A stretch of 56,412 nucleotides of DNA from Thermovibrio sp. (GTDB lineage: Bacteria; Aquificota; Aquificia; Desulfurobacteriales; Desulfurobacteriaceae): contig WFNZ01000054.1 in NCBI GenBank assembly GCA_015488335.1, forward strand, positions 1-56,412, written 5' to 3'. A program made the translations under genes and the position numbers. Positions 34,672-42,446 of this stretch are shown one piece after another; position 1 is the first letter of the stretch, and each line of letters begins with the position of its first letter. A model generated the notes under the pieces. That model was not told where the DNA came from and made no database searches. It saw nothing but the letters and a program-made list of their open reading frames with translations.

Positions 34672-34693
34672 TGAAAAATAATTTCCTTTAAAG

Positions 34694-34713
34694 TGGAGTA
34701 GAATATTTTAATT
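34694..34713. terminator. Weak hairpin between converging transcripts
   Basis: GTAGAAT, loop ATTTTA, ATTCTGC (one G-T pair) followed by TTTCTG, between the last gene of the HslU-like operon and the toxin gene on the other strand. Confidence 0.3.
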
Positions 34714-34738
34714 CTGCTTTCTGTGACTTCTCTCTTGA

Positions 34739-35416
34739 TTATTCTTTAAAGTCCCTTTTAACTTTCTTAAAGAACTCCATTAGTCTTGTAACAGATGTAA
34801 GCAAACTTACTTCATCAAAAATTGAGCTTGATTTAAACACTTCTTCGTATTCGGGAATAAGGTCATAAATTCTATCTTCTGACTCAAGCAGTTCAAATAA
34901 CTTGAGTTTTAGTTTATAATCCAGTTGCGAATAATAAGTACTTGATATGAAAGCAATATCGTATAAATCCCTTGCCGTTGTTCTTTCCGTAAAAGCCTTA
35001 AGCTTTTGTAAAAACAAATCGTTTATGTTGTATATCTTTAAATTACCTTGAACTTTCTCTAAGGGATATTTGGGCACATAGTTGTTTCTCAGAGAAATTT
35101 CTATTTTAACTTTGTTTACACCAGATTTATCGGTAAGAACAATTCTTTTAACAGTATTAGTGTCCTTTTTAACAAAAACGCTTCCAAGACATTCAAGGCT
35201 TTTTACAATTCCCTTGATATTAATTGGATACGTGCAGTCAAAATCCAAATCCTCAGATATTCTGTCAAGGCCGTAGAACAATATTAAAGCCGTTCCGCCT
35301 TTAAAGATCAAAGGTTTTTCGGACATTTTCTCTAAAATCTTTAAGATTAAATTTAGTTTTTTTTCTTCTCTCTCTCCAAGCTTTTCTTTTAAGGAGTCTA
35401 ATATTTGTAAATTCAT
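34739..35416 (-). CDS. AbiEii/AbiGii family nucleotidyltransferase toxin
   Basis: A 225-residue protein of the DNA polymerase beta-like nucleotidyltransferase fold found in AbiE-type toxin-antitoxin and phage-abortive systems. It has the GGTAL motif (residues 40-44) and an intact Ser-Glu-Asp-Leu-Asp metal-binding motif (54-58), followed by the C-terminal helical region with RTTARDLYDIAFI. I prefer ATG 35416, preceded by GGAGGAG. A further in-frame ATG at 35452 has no such sequence. Its 5' end overlaps the upstream partner by 116 bases. Known AbiEii toxins modify tRNA or nucleotides, and the target here is unknown. Confidence 0.85.
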   Translation of the reverse strand: MNLQILDSLKEKLGEREEKKLNLILKILEKMSEKPLIFKGGTALILFYGLDRISEDLDFDCTYPINIKGIVKSLECLGSVFVKKDTNTVKRIVLTDKSGVNKVKIEISLRNNYVPKYPLEKVQGNLKIYNINDLFLQKLKAFTERTTARDLYDIAFISSTYYSQLDYKLKLKLFELLESEDRIYDLIPEYEEVFKSSSIFDEVSLLTSVTRLMEFFKKVKRDFKE

Positions 35417-35786
35417 AATCTCCTCCGCTATTGTATCTAATCCACTTCTCAAGAATTTCCCTATCTTTTCCTTTTAGGAAGTTTTTAAGTTTTTTCTCAA
35501 CCTGCTCCAAAATTTCTCTTTCTTCTTCGTCTGAAAAGGCTAAATCACTTACTCTTTTGATGGGAACCCTCTTTTCAAACTTGATTTCATAGAGCAGGTA
35601 GTCAAGAAAAGCCCTTACGGGATTGGCAACTTCCTCATCCTTTTCTTTTTTTATCCCGTAATCTCCGCACCAATCCCGAATAAGAGACGGATATTCCCTA
35701 TTAAAGTTAAACGCAAAAGAGTGCCAGTCAGCTCCGTGATAGTTGAGAGCCTCAAGGCCTGTAATGTAGTGCATTTTTCTGTCCAT
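35301..35786 (-). CDS. Antitoxin-like partner of AbiEii (YITGLEALN-type)
   Basis: A 161-residue protein upstream of the toxin. It begins with HYITGLEALN and ADWHSFAF, then a segment containing GDYGI. I recall similar text in short proteins encoded directly upstream of AbiEii toxins in other bacteria, so I call it the likely antitoxin. The last about 38 residues are read from DNA that also encodes the toxin N-terminus in another frame and are unusually basic, so the native stop may have been lost. The start at 35786 has CAGGAG upstream. Confidence 0.6.
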   Translation of the reverse strand: MDRKMHYITGLEALNYHGADWHSFAFNFNREYPSLIRDWCGDYGIKKEKDEEVANPVRAFLDYLLYEIKFEKRVPIKRVSDLAFSDEEEREILEQVEKKLKNFLKGKDREILEKWIRYNSGGDYEFTNIRLLKRKAWRERRKKTKFNLKDFRENVRKTFDL

Positions 35787-35874
35787 TCTACACTCCTGAA
35801 AAATTTTCCCCTCTCAAAATCTATCTGGTTTTTCCTATACGGCAATTAAAGGACTTTTTTCTATTTCTGTTATT

Positions 35875-35895
35875 AAACATGTTTCCAACGTGTTC
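35875..35895. promoter_or_regulatory. Operator-like repeats between divergent toxin-antitoxin operons
   Basis: AAACATGTTT (35875-35884) is a perfect palindrome, and the related AACGTGTT follows 2 bases later (35887-35894). They lie in the 168-base spacer between the divergent pairs, where autoregulatory binding sites are expected. Confidence 0.35.
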
Positions 35896-35954
35896 AGTGT
35901 GTATCTGCGTGCGTGTATATATTTAAAATCGGAGAACCTCAGACAGAGGGAAAA

Positions 35955-36236
35955 ATGGAAAAGCAGAGCATTCTGGAGAAAGAGCTCAAATACAGCTGGG
36001 ATGGGGAAAGGAGCAGGGACATTCTTATAATTAGGCGGATGAACTGGGACGACCCTGTGGAAGTTTACAGAGATTACGGGAAAGAAAAACTCAGGGAGCT
36101 CTACAGAGGAAACTTGCATTTGCTTGATAGGGTAAACAGGTCTTTCTGGAAAGTGATTTTAGGAATAAGCGATGAAGAATATGACAGACTTGCAAAAGAA
36201 AACTTTAGACTTCGTTGTCAAATCTGGCCTTACTGA
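35955..36236 (+). CDS. Antitoxin-like partner of second AbiEii-type protein
   Basis: A 93-residue protein. I start it at ATG 35955, preceded by GAGG; an in-frame ATG at 35913 is less supported. It contains WDDPVEVYRDYGKEKLRELY and LLDRVNRSFWKVILGIS, a pattern I recognise from short proteins preceding AbiEii toxins (a DUF6922-like family, from memory). It overlaps the following gene by 65 bases. Its role as antitoxin is inferred from position and pattern. Confidence 0.6.
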   Translation: MEKQSILEKELKYSWDGERSRDILIIRRMNWDDPVEVYRDYGKEKLRELYRGNLHLLDRVNRSFWKVILGISDEEYDRLAKENFRLRCQIWPY

Positions 36237-36858
36237 GGGGTTTTACCTTGCCGGCGGAACGGCAATTTCATTAAAGTATAGCCACAGGCATTCAGGAGAG
36301 TTTAACTTCTTTGCCCCTAAAATCCCGCAGGGGTTCCGTGGAAAATTAGACCAAGCGTTCAAAGAAGCAGAAAAGAGGGGTTTTGAGGTAAACATAGAAA
36401 CTATCAACCCGAAAGATACGACCTCATTTAAAATTAACGGAGTTAAGTTCACTTTTTCTTACTACCCCTACAGCCTCATCAGACCCCTTGATAAAAGATT
36501 TTCTCCATTACTCCTTGCTTCTGATGAGGACATAATGGCTATGAAAGCAGTAGCCATACTTCAAGGAGGGAAAAAGGAAGATTTTTACGACTTCCAATTC
36601 CTGCTTCAAAGAAAAAGATGGAACCTTGAAAACGTAATCTCTCTGTGCCGAAAGAAATACGACCGTATTTTTGTTCCTTTCTCTTTCATAAAAAGGCTTG
36701 TTTACTTTGAAGAAGCAGAAAAGTCAAACTCTTATCCCGAAGTTGAAGAAAGATGGGAAGAAATTAAGGAATACTTCAAGAAACTCCTGTTGGACTACTT
36801 TTTTGAAAAACTTGATAGCCTTGAAAACAACTCTGAAAATCGTTCTCTTTCACCATAA
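36172..36858 (+). CDS. AbiEii-like protein with altered catalytic motif
   Basis: A 228-residue member of the same nucleotidyltransferase superfamily. GGTA is intact (residues 28-31), but the expected Ser-x-Asp-x-Asp reads Ser41-Gly-Glu43-Phe-Asn45, so both metal-binding Asp residues are changed. DEDIMAMKAVAILQGGKKEDFYD with the conserved Lys is kept. The protein may be a catalytically weak or dead paralogue, or use Glu. It is divergent from the first toxin-antitoxin pair and overlaps its own partner gene. The two toxins share little sequence. Confidence 0.75.
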   Translation: MKNMTDLQKKTLDFVVKSGLTEGFYLAGGTAISLKYSHRHSGEFNFFAPKIPQGFRGKLDQAFKEAEKRGFEVNIETINPKDTTSFKINGVKFTFSYYPYSLIRPLDKRFSPLLLASDEDIMAMKAVAILQGGKKEDFYDFQFLLQRKRWNLENVISLCRKKYDRIFVPFSFIKRLVYFEEAEKSNSYPEVEERWEEIKEYFKKLLLDYFFEKLDSLENNSENRSLSP

Positions 36859-36877
36859 CTTTCCTTTTAGGAACAAA

Positions 36878-36921
36878 AATTTTCTCAAAAAACTTGCAAT
36901 TTTCTCAAAAACGGATATAGA
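36878..36921 (+). promoter_or_regulatory. Candidate promoter with two 14-bp direct repeats
   Basis: AATTTTCTCAAAAA occurs at 36878-36891 and 36898-36911, spaced by exactly 20 bases start to start (two helical turns). The second overlaps a candidate promoter, TTGCAA (36894-36899), 16-base spacer, TATAGA (36916-36921), upstream of the gene at 36963. Confidence 0.4.
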
Positions 36922-36962
36922 ATTTAAATAGAGCCGACTTTTCAAGGCAGGAGGATAGGGAA

Positions 36963-37946
36963 ATGGCCGACGTGAACGAATACAGCCTCAGCGGAGTTGA
37001 GATAAACGGAAAGGTTTACCACAATCCTTACACGAACTTCAGGCACATCTGGTCAGGGCCGCAGGTGTGGATGTGGAACGAGTTCGTAAAAAACCCTGAA
37101 GCTCTTGCAGAATACTTTGAAGAAGGAAGGTGGCCAGCAGGGGCGTGGGAAAACAGAGAAGGAGTCAAGCTTGACTACGAAGTAAGGCAGGACTTTTACC
37201 TGAAACTTGACTATGCTAAACGAGCCCTTGAGATAGCCTACGATGTTAAAAAGATAAGAGAAGAGATGTATGACTGGTTCCTAAAGTTCTGGAGAGCATA
37301 CAAGGAGCCTATTGAGAAAGTCTATCCTCAGTTTGACGACAGGAACTACGCAAACCCTACTCTCCTTGAGAGATTGGCTCAGTGGTGCGCAGATACCGTT
37401 GCTAACACGTTCGTGAAGTACGGGCCTAATGCGTTTTTCGTGTTAGTAAGAGGGATTTTAACAGGAATAGGAATTGATAATAGTTGGATGGAAGCTCTCA
37501 AGAATATGTCGGAAAAACATCCAGAGTTATTAGATTATGAAGAGTTTAGGAAAATTGTGGAAGAAGAATTACCAAAAAGTGATGAGTTGTATACGGAACT
37601 TAAAAGAATCTATATCAAGTGGTTAAATAAATATGACCCAAAGGACAAAATGACTCATGCAAGGCTTGGTTTATTTGGAAATCTCTGGGATGGACTTCAG
37701 GGAAAAACTTATTACATAGTAAAAAATAATTTTTTTAGAGAGCTGGCAGAAGATTTGATTAAATATAATGTAACAACAAAAAACAACTACGATGAACTTT
37801 TTAAAGAACTCCATTGGGCACTTGATTATCTCTGGGAACCTAATCAACATATAGCTCCCTCAGAATACTTCAATGGAACAAGTCATGTAACTTGGGACTA
37901 TATGTATCAACATCAACCGAAAGTAAGTTATTCTTACGGAATATAA
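36963..37946 (+). CDS. Unknown 327-residue protein with two-part base composition
   Basis: Not recognised. There is no signal peptide or clear membrane helix. The N-terminal half is Trp/Tyr-rich (HIWSGPQVWMWNEF, EEGRWPAGAW) and helical after residue 70. The C-terminal half is helical and ends with HQPKVSYSYGI. The DNA changes abruptly near 37440 (about residue 160): five 60-base lines before it average 46 % GC and five after it about 30 %. The gene therefore looks like a fusion of sequences of different origin, as in domain-swapping toxins, but no toxin motif is visible. The ATG follows GGAGGA. Confidence 0.6.
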   Translation: MADVNEYSLSGVEINGKVYHNPYTNFRHIWSGPQVWMWNEFVKNPEALAEYFEEGRWPAGAWENREGVKLDYEVRQDFYLKLDYAKRALEIAYDVKKIREEMYDWFLKFWRAYKEPIEKVYPQFDDRNYANPTLLERLAQWCADTVANTFVKYGPNAFFVLVRGILTGIGIDNSWMEALKNMSEKHPELLDYEEFRKIVEEELPKSDELYTELKRIYIKWLNKYDPKDKMTHARLGLFGNLWDGLQGKTYYIVKNNFFRELAEDLIKYNVTTKNNYDELFKELHWALDYLWEPNQHIAPSEYFNGTSHVTWDYMYQHQPKVSYSYGI

Positions 37947-38017
37947 ATTTCCTATTAAGAATATGCCATAGGAAAATAAAAGCATAGAATTTTCTTTAAA
38001 AGAAAGGAGGATTAATT

Positions 38018-38548
38018 ATGCCTCTTATTGATAAACAAAAAGAGCAAGACCCCCACCCCACTCAACAGAACACGGAGGCTTCTAAAACTTCCGATACGAC
38101 CAAAAAGACCGCAGCTCCCAACAAGTGGACGACGTTTACGGATACAGATGCGAAGATAGCGGGGGCGAAGCGTGAGGTAGAGTTAAATTTTGACAGGTAT
38201 TACAGCGCAGCAAGGCAGAAGGCGAAGGAGTATGAAGAGCTTGCTTTGATGGTTAAAAAGGTTTTTGGGCTCAATCCTTACGTTCCTGAAGAGGACAGGA
38301 TACAGACTGCTCTTTACAGGCTTGGAGCTCCAGAGCTCCTTGAGGCGTACAGGGAGTGCGTGAGGGCGGCCGAGATTGACAGGAAGGGGGCAGTAACTGA
38401 AGACTACTGCACTCAGCTCAAGTGGGACAGGATAAAGCAGGCAATAGACAGGTTAGATAAAGAGATTGACCAGATACTTGGGCGTTCTGGAATGAATGAC
38501 GTGATGTTTTTTGGGCTCAACGGAGTGGCTGAGTTATGGATAAGATAA
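38018..38548 (+). CDS. Unknown 176-residue protein, disordered N-terminus plus helices
   Basis: Not recognised. Residues 1-35 are polar and low-complexity (Thr, Lys, Gln, Pro), and the rest is helical with Ala/Arg/Glu-rich segments (YYSAARQKAKEYEE, AIDRLDKEIDQIL). GC is near 50 %, like the core genome and unlike the flanking sequence, and it carries a GGAGCTCC followed by AGAGCTCC near 38330. The start has AAAGGAGG upstream. It overlaps the next gene by 13 bases. Confidence 0.55.
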   Translation: MPLIDKQKEQDPHPTQQNTEASKTSDTTKKTAAPNKWTTFTDTDAKIAGAKREVELNFDRYYSAARQKAKEYEELALMVKKVFGLNPYVPEEDRIQTALYRLGAPELLEAYRECVRAAEIDRKGAVTEDYCTQLKWDRIKQAIDRLDKEIDQILGRSGMNDVMFFGLNGVAELWIR

Positions 38549-39219
38549 ATCCTTTTGAGGATACTAAAGCCTTTGTTGAAATGGTAAAGCTGAGCAATAT
38601 TGAACCGGATTTAAAACAGATAGCTGTATTTTTCCCAGATGCTTTACTTATTGAAGATGAAGATTACAAAGACCCTGAATTTGGAAAGGGGCTTTTTTGT
38701 CTTATGCATACAGACCCGTACAGATTTTCAAGAATAGTAGAGTGCCATGTGAACAACTATAACGTTCTCGGATACAGGCTGATAAAGGAAAATCAGGCTC
38801 CTGAAGGGAAACTTGTAGGGATGTTCATCCTTTCCATAGCTGTTAAAAATGCTGGTATTGAGTTATTTAATGAGATTCCCCGCCCTGAATACTTTAGAGC
38901 AGTCATAGATACGCTTAAGCATATAAAACTTGATGAAATTGATAGAGCTTTAAAAAGCATAGAACCGCCGCAGGGAGTAAAGGAAGAATTTAAAGAACTT
39001 TTAACACCGTATTTTTACTGGCAGGAGTATAGAAGGAGCTTAGAGGAACTTAAAGGAGAATATGTTTGGGCCTTTCTTGCACATCTTAATTCCATATTAT
39101 CTGCATTTTTCCTGATTTCTTTTCATCAATCTGCTAAATCTTCACAAAAAAAAGAATCTAATGTCATACAACTGCAGGGAAATGTAGGGGAGGTTACCTT
39201 AAAATATTCTAATTCTTGA
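38536..39219 (+). CDS. Unknown 227-residue protein
   Basis: Not recognised. A soluble, mainly helical protein. Residues 177-200 (FLAHLNSILSAFFLISFHQS) are hydrophobic enough for one membrane-associated helix near the C-terminus. The last part (NVIQLQGNVGEVTLKYSNS) is beta-like. The gene is AT-rich again. The 13-base overlap with the preceding gene suggests the two proteins act together, for example as an effector and its neutralising partner, though nothing in the sequence proves this. Confidence 0.5.
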   Translation: MDKINPFEDTKAFVEMVKLSNIEPDLKQIAVFFPDALLIEDEDYKDPEFGKGLFCLMHTDPYRFSRIVECHVNNYNVLGYRLIKENQAPEGKLVGMFILSIAVKNAGIELFNEIPRPEYFRAVIDTLKHIKLDEIDRALKSIEPPQGVKEEFKELLTPYFYWQEYRRSLEELKGEYVWAFLAHLNSILSAFFLISFHQSAKSSQKKESNVIQLQGNVGEVTLKYSNS

Positions 39220-39242
39220 GGAACTTTTTGATTCTGGATTTT

Positions 39243-40436
39243 TTACTGTAAAACTTCAGGAGGAACGACTGCATAAGTTTTTGAAACTTCCCTTGAAAGG
39301 GATTTTATTGCATCTGTTGGAGCAACGTTGGAGAGCTCCTCTATTTTTTCTCCAACTTTTACTTTTATTACTTCATCTCCGTGTGGAGAGTAGTAAGAGT
39401 ATGCAACCTTTGAGGGTTCTACAACCTCAAAGTAGAACTCTGTAGGAAATCCTGCTTTTTCAACTTTTTCTTTGAGCTCTAAAAGGTCAGAGGGTTTGAC
39501 TTCAACCGTTCGGAACAGTTCTCTTCTGACAAACCGTTTTGAAAGGTCGGAAATTACTCTGTCTTTAGCGTTCTGTAGGTTGTATATGGAACAGATGATA
39601 TGGCCGTCTGTAAGTCTGAAAAATTCCTCTATGCTGTTATTCTTAAGGCAGTTTTTCAGGCTCGGATCTATCGGCAGTTCTTCTCCGTTTAAGAGGAGCT
39701 CCCTCATTCTTTTTACAATTTTTTGGAGAAGAACTTGAGCGGAGAGATTTACCTTGTGGAAGTAGACCGTCCAGTACATCTGATACCTTGACATTACATA
39801 GGATTCAAGGGCATTAAAACCTTTGGAGCTCCATACCAGCTCTCCGCTTTCAACTTGGGCGGAAATGAGGATCCGATTCGTATCTATCCTTCCAAAAGAG
39901 ACTCCCGTGTAGAAGGCGTCTCTTTTCAGGTAGTCTAACCTGTCACAGTCTAACTGGCTTGAGACTAACTGGTACTTAAAGGGCTGTTCAGTCTCTTTCC
40001 TCAAAATTTTCTTTGTCTCTGAAATCAGCTCTCTGTCAATTCCCGTTTCTGCTTCCACTATGTCAAGGGCTTTTTGTGTAAGTTCCTCGTGGTTAAAGGG
40101 AAGGATATAACCTTCAAGGGCGTGGGAAAAGGGAGAGTGGCCTAAATCGTGGGTCAGGGCTGCAAGCTTTACAGGTAGTGTTTCATCGTCCGTAAATGTA
40201 TAACCGTTTAATTTCAAGTAATTAAAGGCCTTTTCAACTAACCAGTATACCCCTAAGGAGTGTTGAAACCGGGTATGTTCGGCTCCGGGGTAGACCAGGT
40301 AACAGGGACCCAACTGACGAATGTACCTGAGACGTTGTAGTGGGGAGCTCCTTAAAACTTTGTCAACGGGAGCTCTCCTTTCTACCAGTATAAATTCTTC
40401 GTAAACAGGGTCCATTAACAGTTTATACTTCTTCAC
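39243..40436 (-). CDS. HD-domain phosphohydrolase (dNTPase/SAMHD1-like)
   Basis: A 397-residue HD-superfamily enzyme. Metal ligands are seen as R-F-Q-H-S-L-G (first His), LTHDLGHSPFSHAL (His-Asp), and the downstream Asp in SSQLDCDRLDYLKRDAFYTG. This layout is typical of the dGTPase/SAMHD1-like YdhJ-type family that hydrolyses dNTPs or related nucleotides. The precise substrate is not known. It overlaps the Fur-like gene by 14 bases. Confidence 0.85.
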   Translation of the reverse strand: MKKYKLLMDPVYEEFILVERRAPVDKVLRSSPLQRLRYIRQLGPCYLVYPGAEHTRFQHSLGVYWLVEKAFNYLKLNGYTFTDDETLPVKLAALTHDLGHSPFSHALEGYILPFNHEELTQKALDIVEAETGIDRELISETKKILRKETEQPFKYQLVSSQLDCDRLDYLKRDAFYTGVSFGRIDTNRILISAQVESGELVWSSKGFNALESYVMSRYQMYWTVYFHKVNLSAQVLLQKIVKRMRELLLNGEELPIDPSLKNCLKNNSIEEFFRLTDGHIICSIYNLQNAKDRVISDLSKRFVRRELFRTVEVKPSDLLELKEKVEKAGFPTEFYFEVVEPSKVAYSYYSPHGDEVIKVKVGEKIEELSNVAPTDAIKSLSREVSKTYAVVPPEVLQ

Positions 40437-40851
40437 CTTTACACTCTTTGCAGATTCCGTAGCAGATAGCTGTACAGCTTACAGGTTCCCCTACAGATTC
40501 TACCTCTTTTCTATTTACCTTAGGGATTGTGTCAAGGTCGTATATCTTTCCGCACTTCAGACAGACAAAGTGGCTGTGGGGTTCAACCCTTGCGTCGTAC
40601 CTGACCTTGTCCTTCAAAGTTGGAACCCTCTGAACGAGACCTACAGATTCAAGGCTTGAGAGGGTTCTGTAAACTGTGGTGAGTGAAATTCCCTCTATTT
40701 TGTCCTTCAGCTCCTCAAAAAGTTCTTCTGCTGAAGGGTGGTCGTGCCTTTGGGCAATGGCCTTATAAACGGCAAGCCTTTGGGGAGTTACCTTAAGTCC
40801 AAGAGCCCTTGCCTTTCTCTTAAATTCCTCAACTCTCCTTTCAAGATCCAT
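40423..40851 (-). CDS. Fur family regulator (PerR-like)
   Basis: A 142-residue metal-dependent repressor. The N-terminal winged helix has LKVTPQRLAVYKAI and SLTTVYRTLSSLESVGLV. The C-terminal dimerisation domain has EPHSHFVCLKCGKIYDLD with the regulatory His residues and a first CxxC, and a second CxxC near the end (GICKECKG), so a structural Zn(Cys)4 site is likely. PerR versus Fur cannot be settled by motif alone. It is a candidate regulator of metal or oxidative-stress genes. Confidence 0.85.
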   Translation of the reverse strand: MDLERRVEEFKRKARALGLKVTPQRLAVYKAIAQRHDHPSAEELFEELKDKIEGISLTTVYRTLSSLESVGLVQRVPTLKDKVRYDARVEPHSHFVCLKCGKIYDLDTIPKVNRKEVESVGEPVSCTAICYGICKECKGEEV

Positions 40852-40903
40852 TTTTTACCTCTGCATACTTGTTTTAAGAGCAAACTATTTGTATATGCTT
40901 AAT

Positions 40904-41845
40904 TTATTCCTCAAATCCGAAAAAGTCTCCCACCTTTACCCTGTAGCCTCTTATGAACTCCTCTCCCGATATTTCTTTTTTCCCTTCAGGTTTGAGCCTT
41001 TCAATTTTCAGGGCTCCACTTCCTGTTGCAACTATTAGCTCTCTATCTGCCTTTACCACCTCTCCCGGCTTTCCTATACCTTTAACAGGTTCAGCCTTCA
41101 AAATCTTCAATCTTTTCCCTCTGAACGTTGTATATGCGGAAGGCCATGGGGTAAAGGCTCTTATTTTGTTGAATATCCTTTCTGCGCTCTCGTTCCAGTC
41201 AATTCTCCCCATCTCTTTACTTATCTGGGGGCAGTAGGTAGCTTCCTCCTCTTTCTGGGGAACGGGCTTTAATTTTCCTGAAATATAAAGGGGGAGCGTT
41301 TCAGAAAGGAGCTCCGCTCCTACCTTTGATAGTTTGTCGTGGAGGGTTTGGGCATTGTCCTCTTTCTCTATCTTCACTTTTCTCTGGCTTATTATGTCTC
41401 CGGCGTCAAGCTTGGGAATTACTTTCATTACCGTTACGCCGGTCTCTTTCTCTCCATTAAGGAGTGCCCATTGGATGGGGGAAGCTCCTCTGTACTTGGG
41501 TAGGAGCGAGGCATGAATGTTTATGGTTCCATACTTTGGAAGGTCTAAAAGCCACTTGGGGAGGATCTTACCGTAGGCGGCAACAACTATTACGTCGGGG
41601 TTTATTTCAGAGAGTTTTCTCTTAAGCTCCTCGTTCTCCTTGACATTTTCCGGCTGGTAAACCGGAATTCCTGCCTTTTCAGCAACTACTTTTACAGGGG
41701 GTGGTGTCAATTTCTTTCCCCTGCCTGCAGGTCTGTCGGGCTGGGTGACAACCAGTTTTACATCGTAGCCCTCTTCAATCAGTTTTTTTAGTGGAGGAAC
41801 TGCGAACTCTGGAGTTCCCATAAAAACGACCTTAATCTTTTTCAC
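40904..41845 (-). CDS. fmt: Methionyl-tRNA formyltransferase
   Basis: Formylates initiator Met-tRNA using 10-formyl-THF. It has FMGTPEFAVPPL, the folate site INIHASLLPKYRGASPI with the catalytic Asn-x-His, and the Asp of KLDAGDII, plus a C-terminal OB-like domain. I start it at GTG 41845, preceded by GGAGGT, giving 313 residues. An in-frame ATG 24 bases upstream lies inside the preceding gene and would give a non-homologous extension. It overlaps the Sua5-like gene by 14 bases. Confidence 0.93.
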   Translation of the reverse strand: MKKIKVVFMGTPEFAVPPLKKLIEEGYDVKLVVTQPDRPAGRGKKLTPPPVKVVAEKAGIPVYQPENVKENEELKRKLSEINPDVIVVAAYGKILPKWLLDLPKYGTINIHASLLPKYRGASPIQWALLNGEKETGVTVMKVIPKLDAGDIISQRKVKIEKEDNAQTLHDKLSKVGAELLSETLPLYISGKLKPVPQKEEEATYCPQISKEMGRIDWNESAERIFNKIRAFTPWPSAYTTFRGKRLKILKAEPVKGIGKPGEVVKADRELIVATGSGALKIERLKPEGKKEISGEEFIRGYRVKVGDFFGFEE

Positions 41846-42446
41846 TGAATACCTCCAACAGTTTTTCAAAGGGAAAAGCCCCTTTCCTTAAGAGTTCCGG
41901 TTTTCCCCTCAGCAGAGAGACGAGTGTGGAAGGTCTACCGTAGGTTTTTCCCTCTACACAGAGGGATACCCTGTTTTTAAAGTAGTTGTAACAGTCGGAG
42001 CAGTTCTCTGCCGGTTTTCCACCCTCAGGGTTTGCGCTGGGAGCAAAGAGTGGATGGGAGAGTTCTATAACCTTTAATAAGAATTCATCTTTTGGAACTC
42101 TTATGGCAATATTCCCTCTTCCCGTTATCTCCTTTAGTGGAGAGTTCTCTTTCAGGGGAAGCACAACTGTCAACCTTTCCGGGAAAATTCTGTTGAGTTT
42201 TTCTTTTGTTCCTTCAGGAAAAAGAACTCCTAACTCCTCTGCCCTATCAAGTGAGTTAAAGATAACTATCAGCGGCTTTTCAGGATTTCTCCTTTTAAGC
42301 CTGTAGATTTCTGTAAAAACGGCCTTGGAGAGGGAGCTCCCAATAAGCCCGTAAAGGGTATCTGTAGGAGAACAGACAAGCTTTTCTTCCTTTATAAACT
42401 CTGCCACCAATGGGGCGTTAGACAGTTCTTTCTTAATCCTCTCCAT
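41832..42446 (-). CDS. Sua5/YrdC-type L-threonylcarbamoyladenylate synthase
   Basis: Makes threonylcarbamoyl-AMP for the t6A modification of ANN-decoding tRNAs. The 204-residue protein has the family signatures CSPTDTLYGL near the N-terminus, KRRNPEKPLIVIF, and the C-terminal SAN-(P/x)-E-G-G-K-P segment (APSANPEGGKPA) that binds ATP/threonine. It has the single-domain TsaC length. It overlaps the DUF89 gene by 14 bases and fmt by 14 bases, giving a tRNA-related block. Confidence 0.88.
   Translation of the reverse strand: MERIKKELSNAPLVAEFIKEEKLVCSPTDTLYGLIGSSLSKAVFTEIYRLKRRNPEKPLIVIFNSLDRAEELGVLFPEGTKEKLNRIFPERLTVVLPLKENSPLKEITGRGNIAIRVPKDEFLLKVIELSHPLFAPSANPEGGKPAENCSDCYNYFKNRVSLCVEGKTYGRPSTLVSLLRGKPELLRKGAFPFEKLLEVFSEKD

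Noticed and set aside
29932-39242. Prophage or integrative element
   Set aside because: No integrase, terminase, capsid, portal or tail gene and no tRNA or direct-repeat boundary was found.
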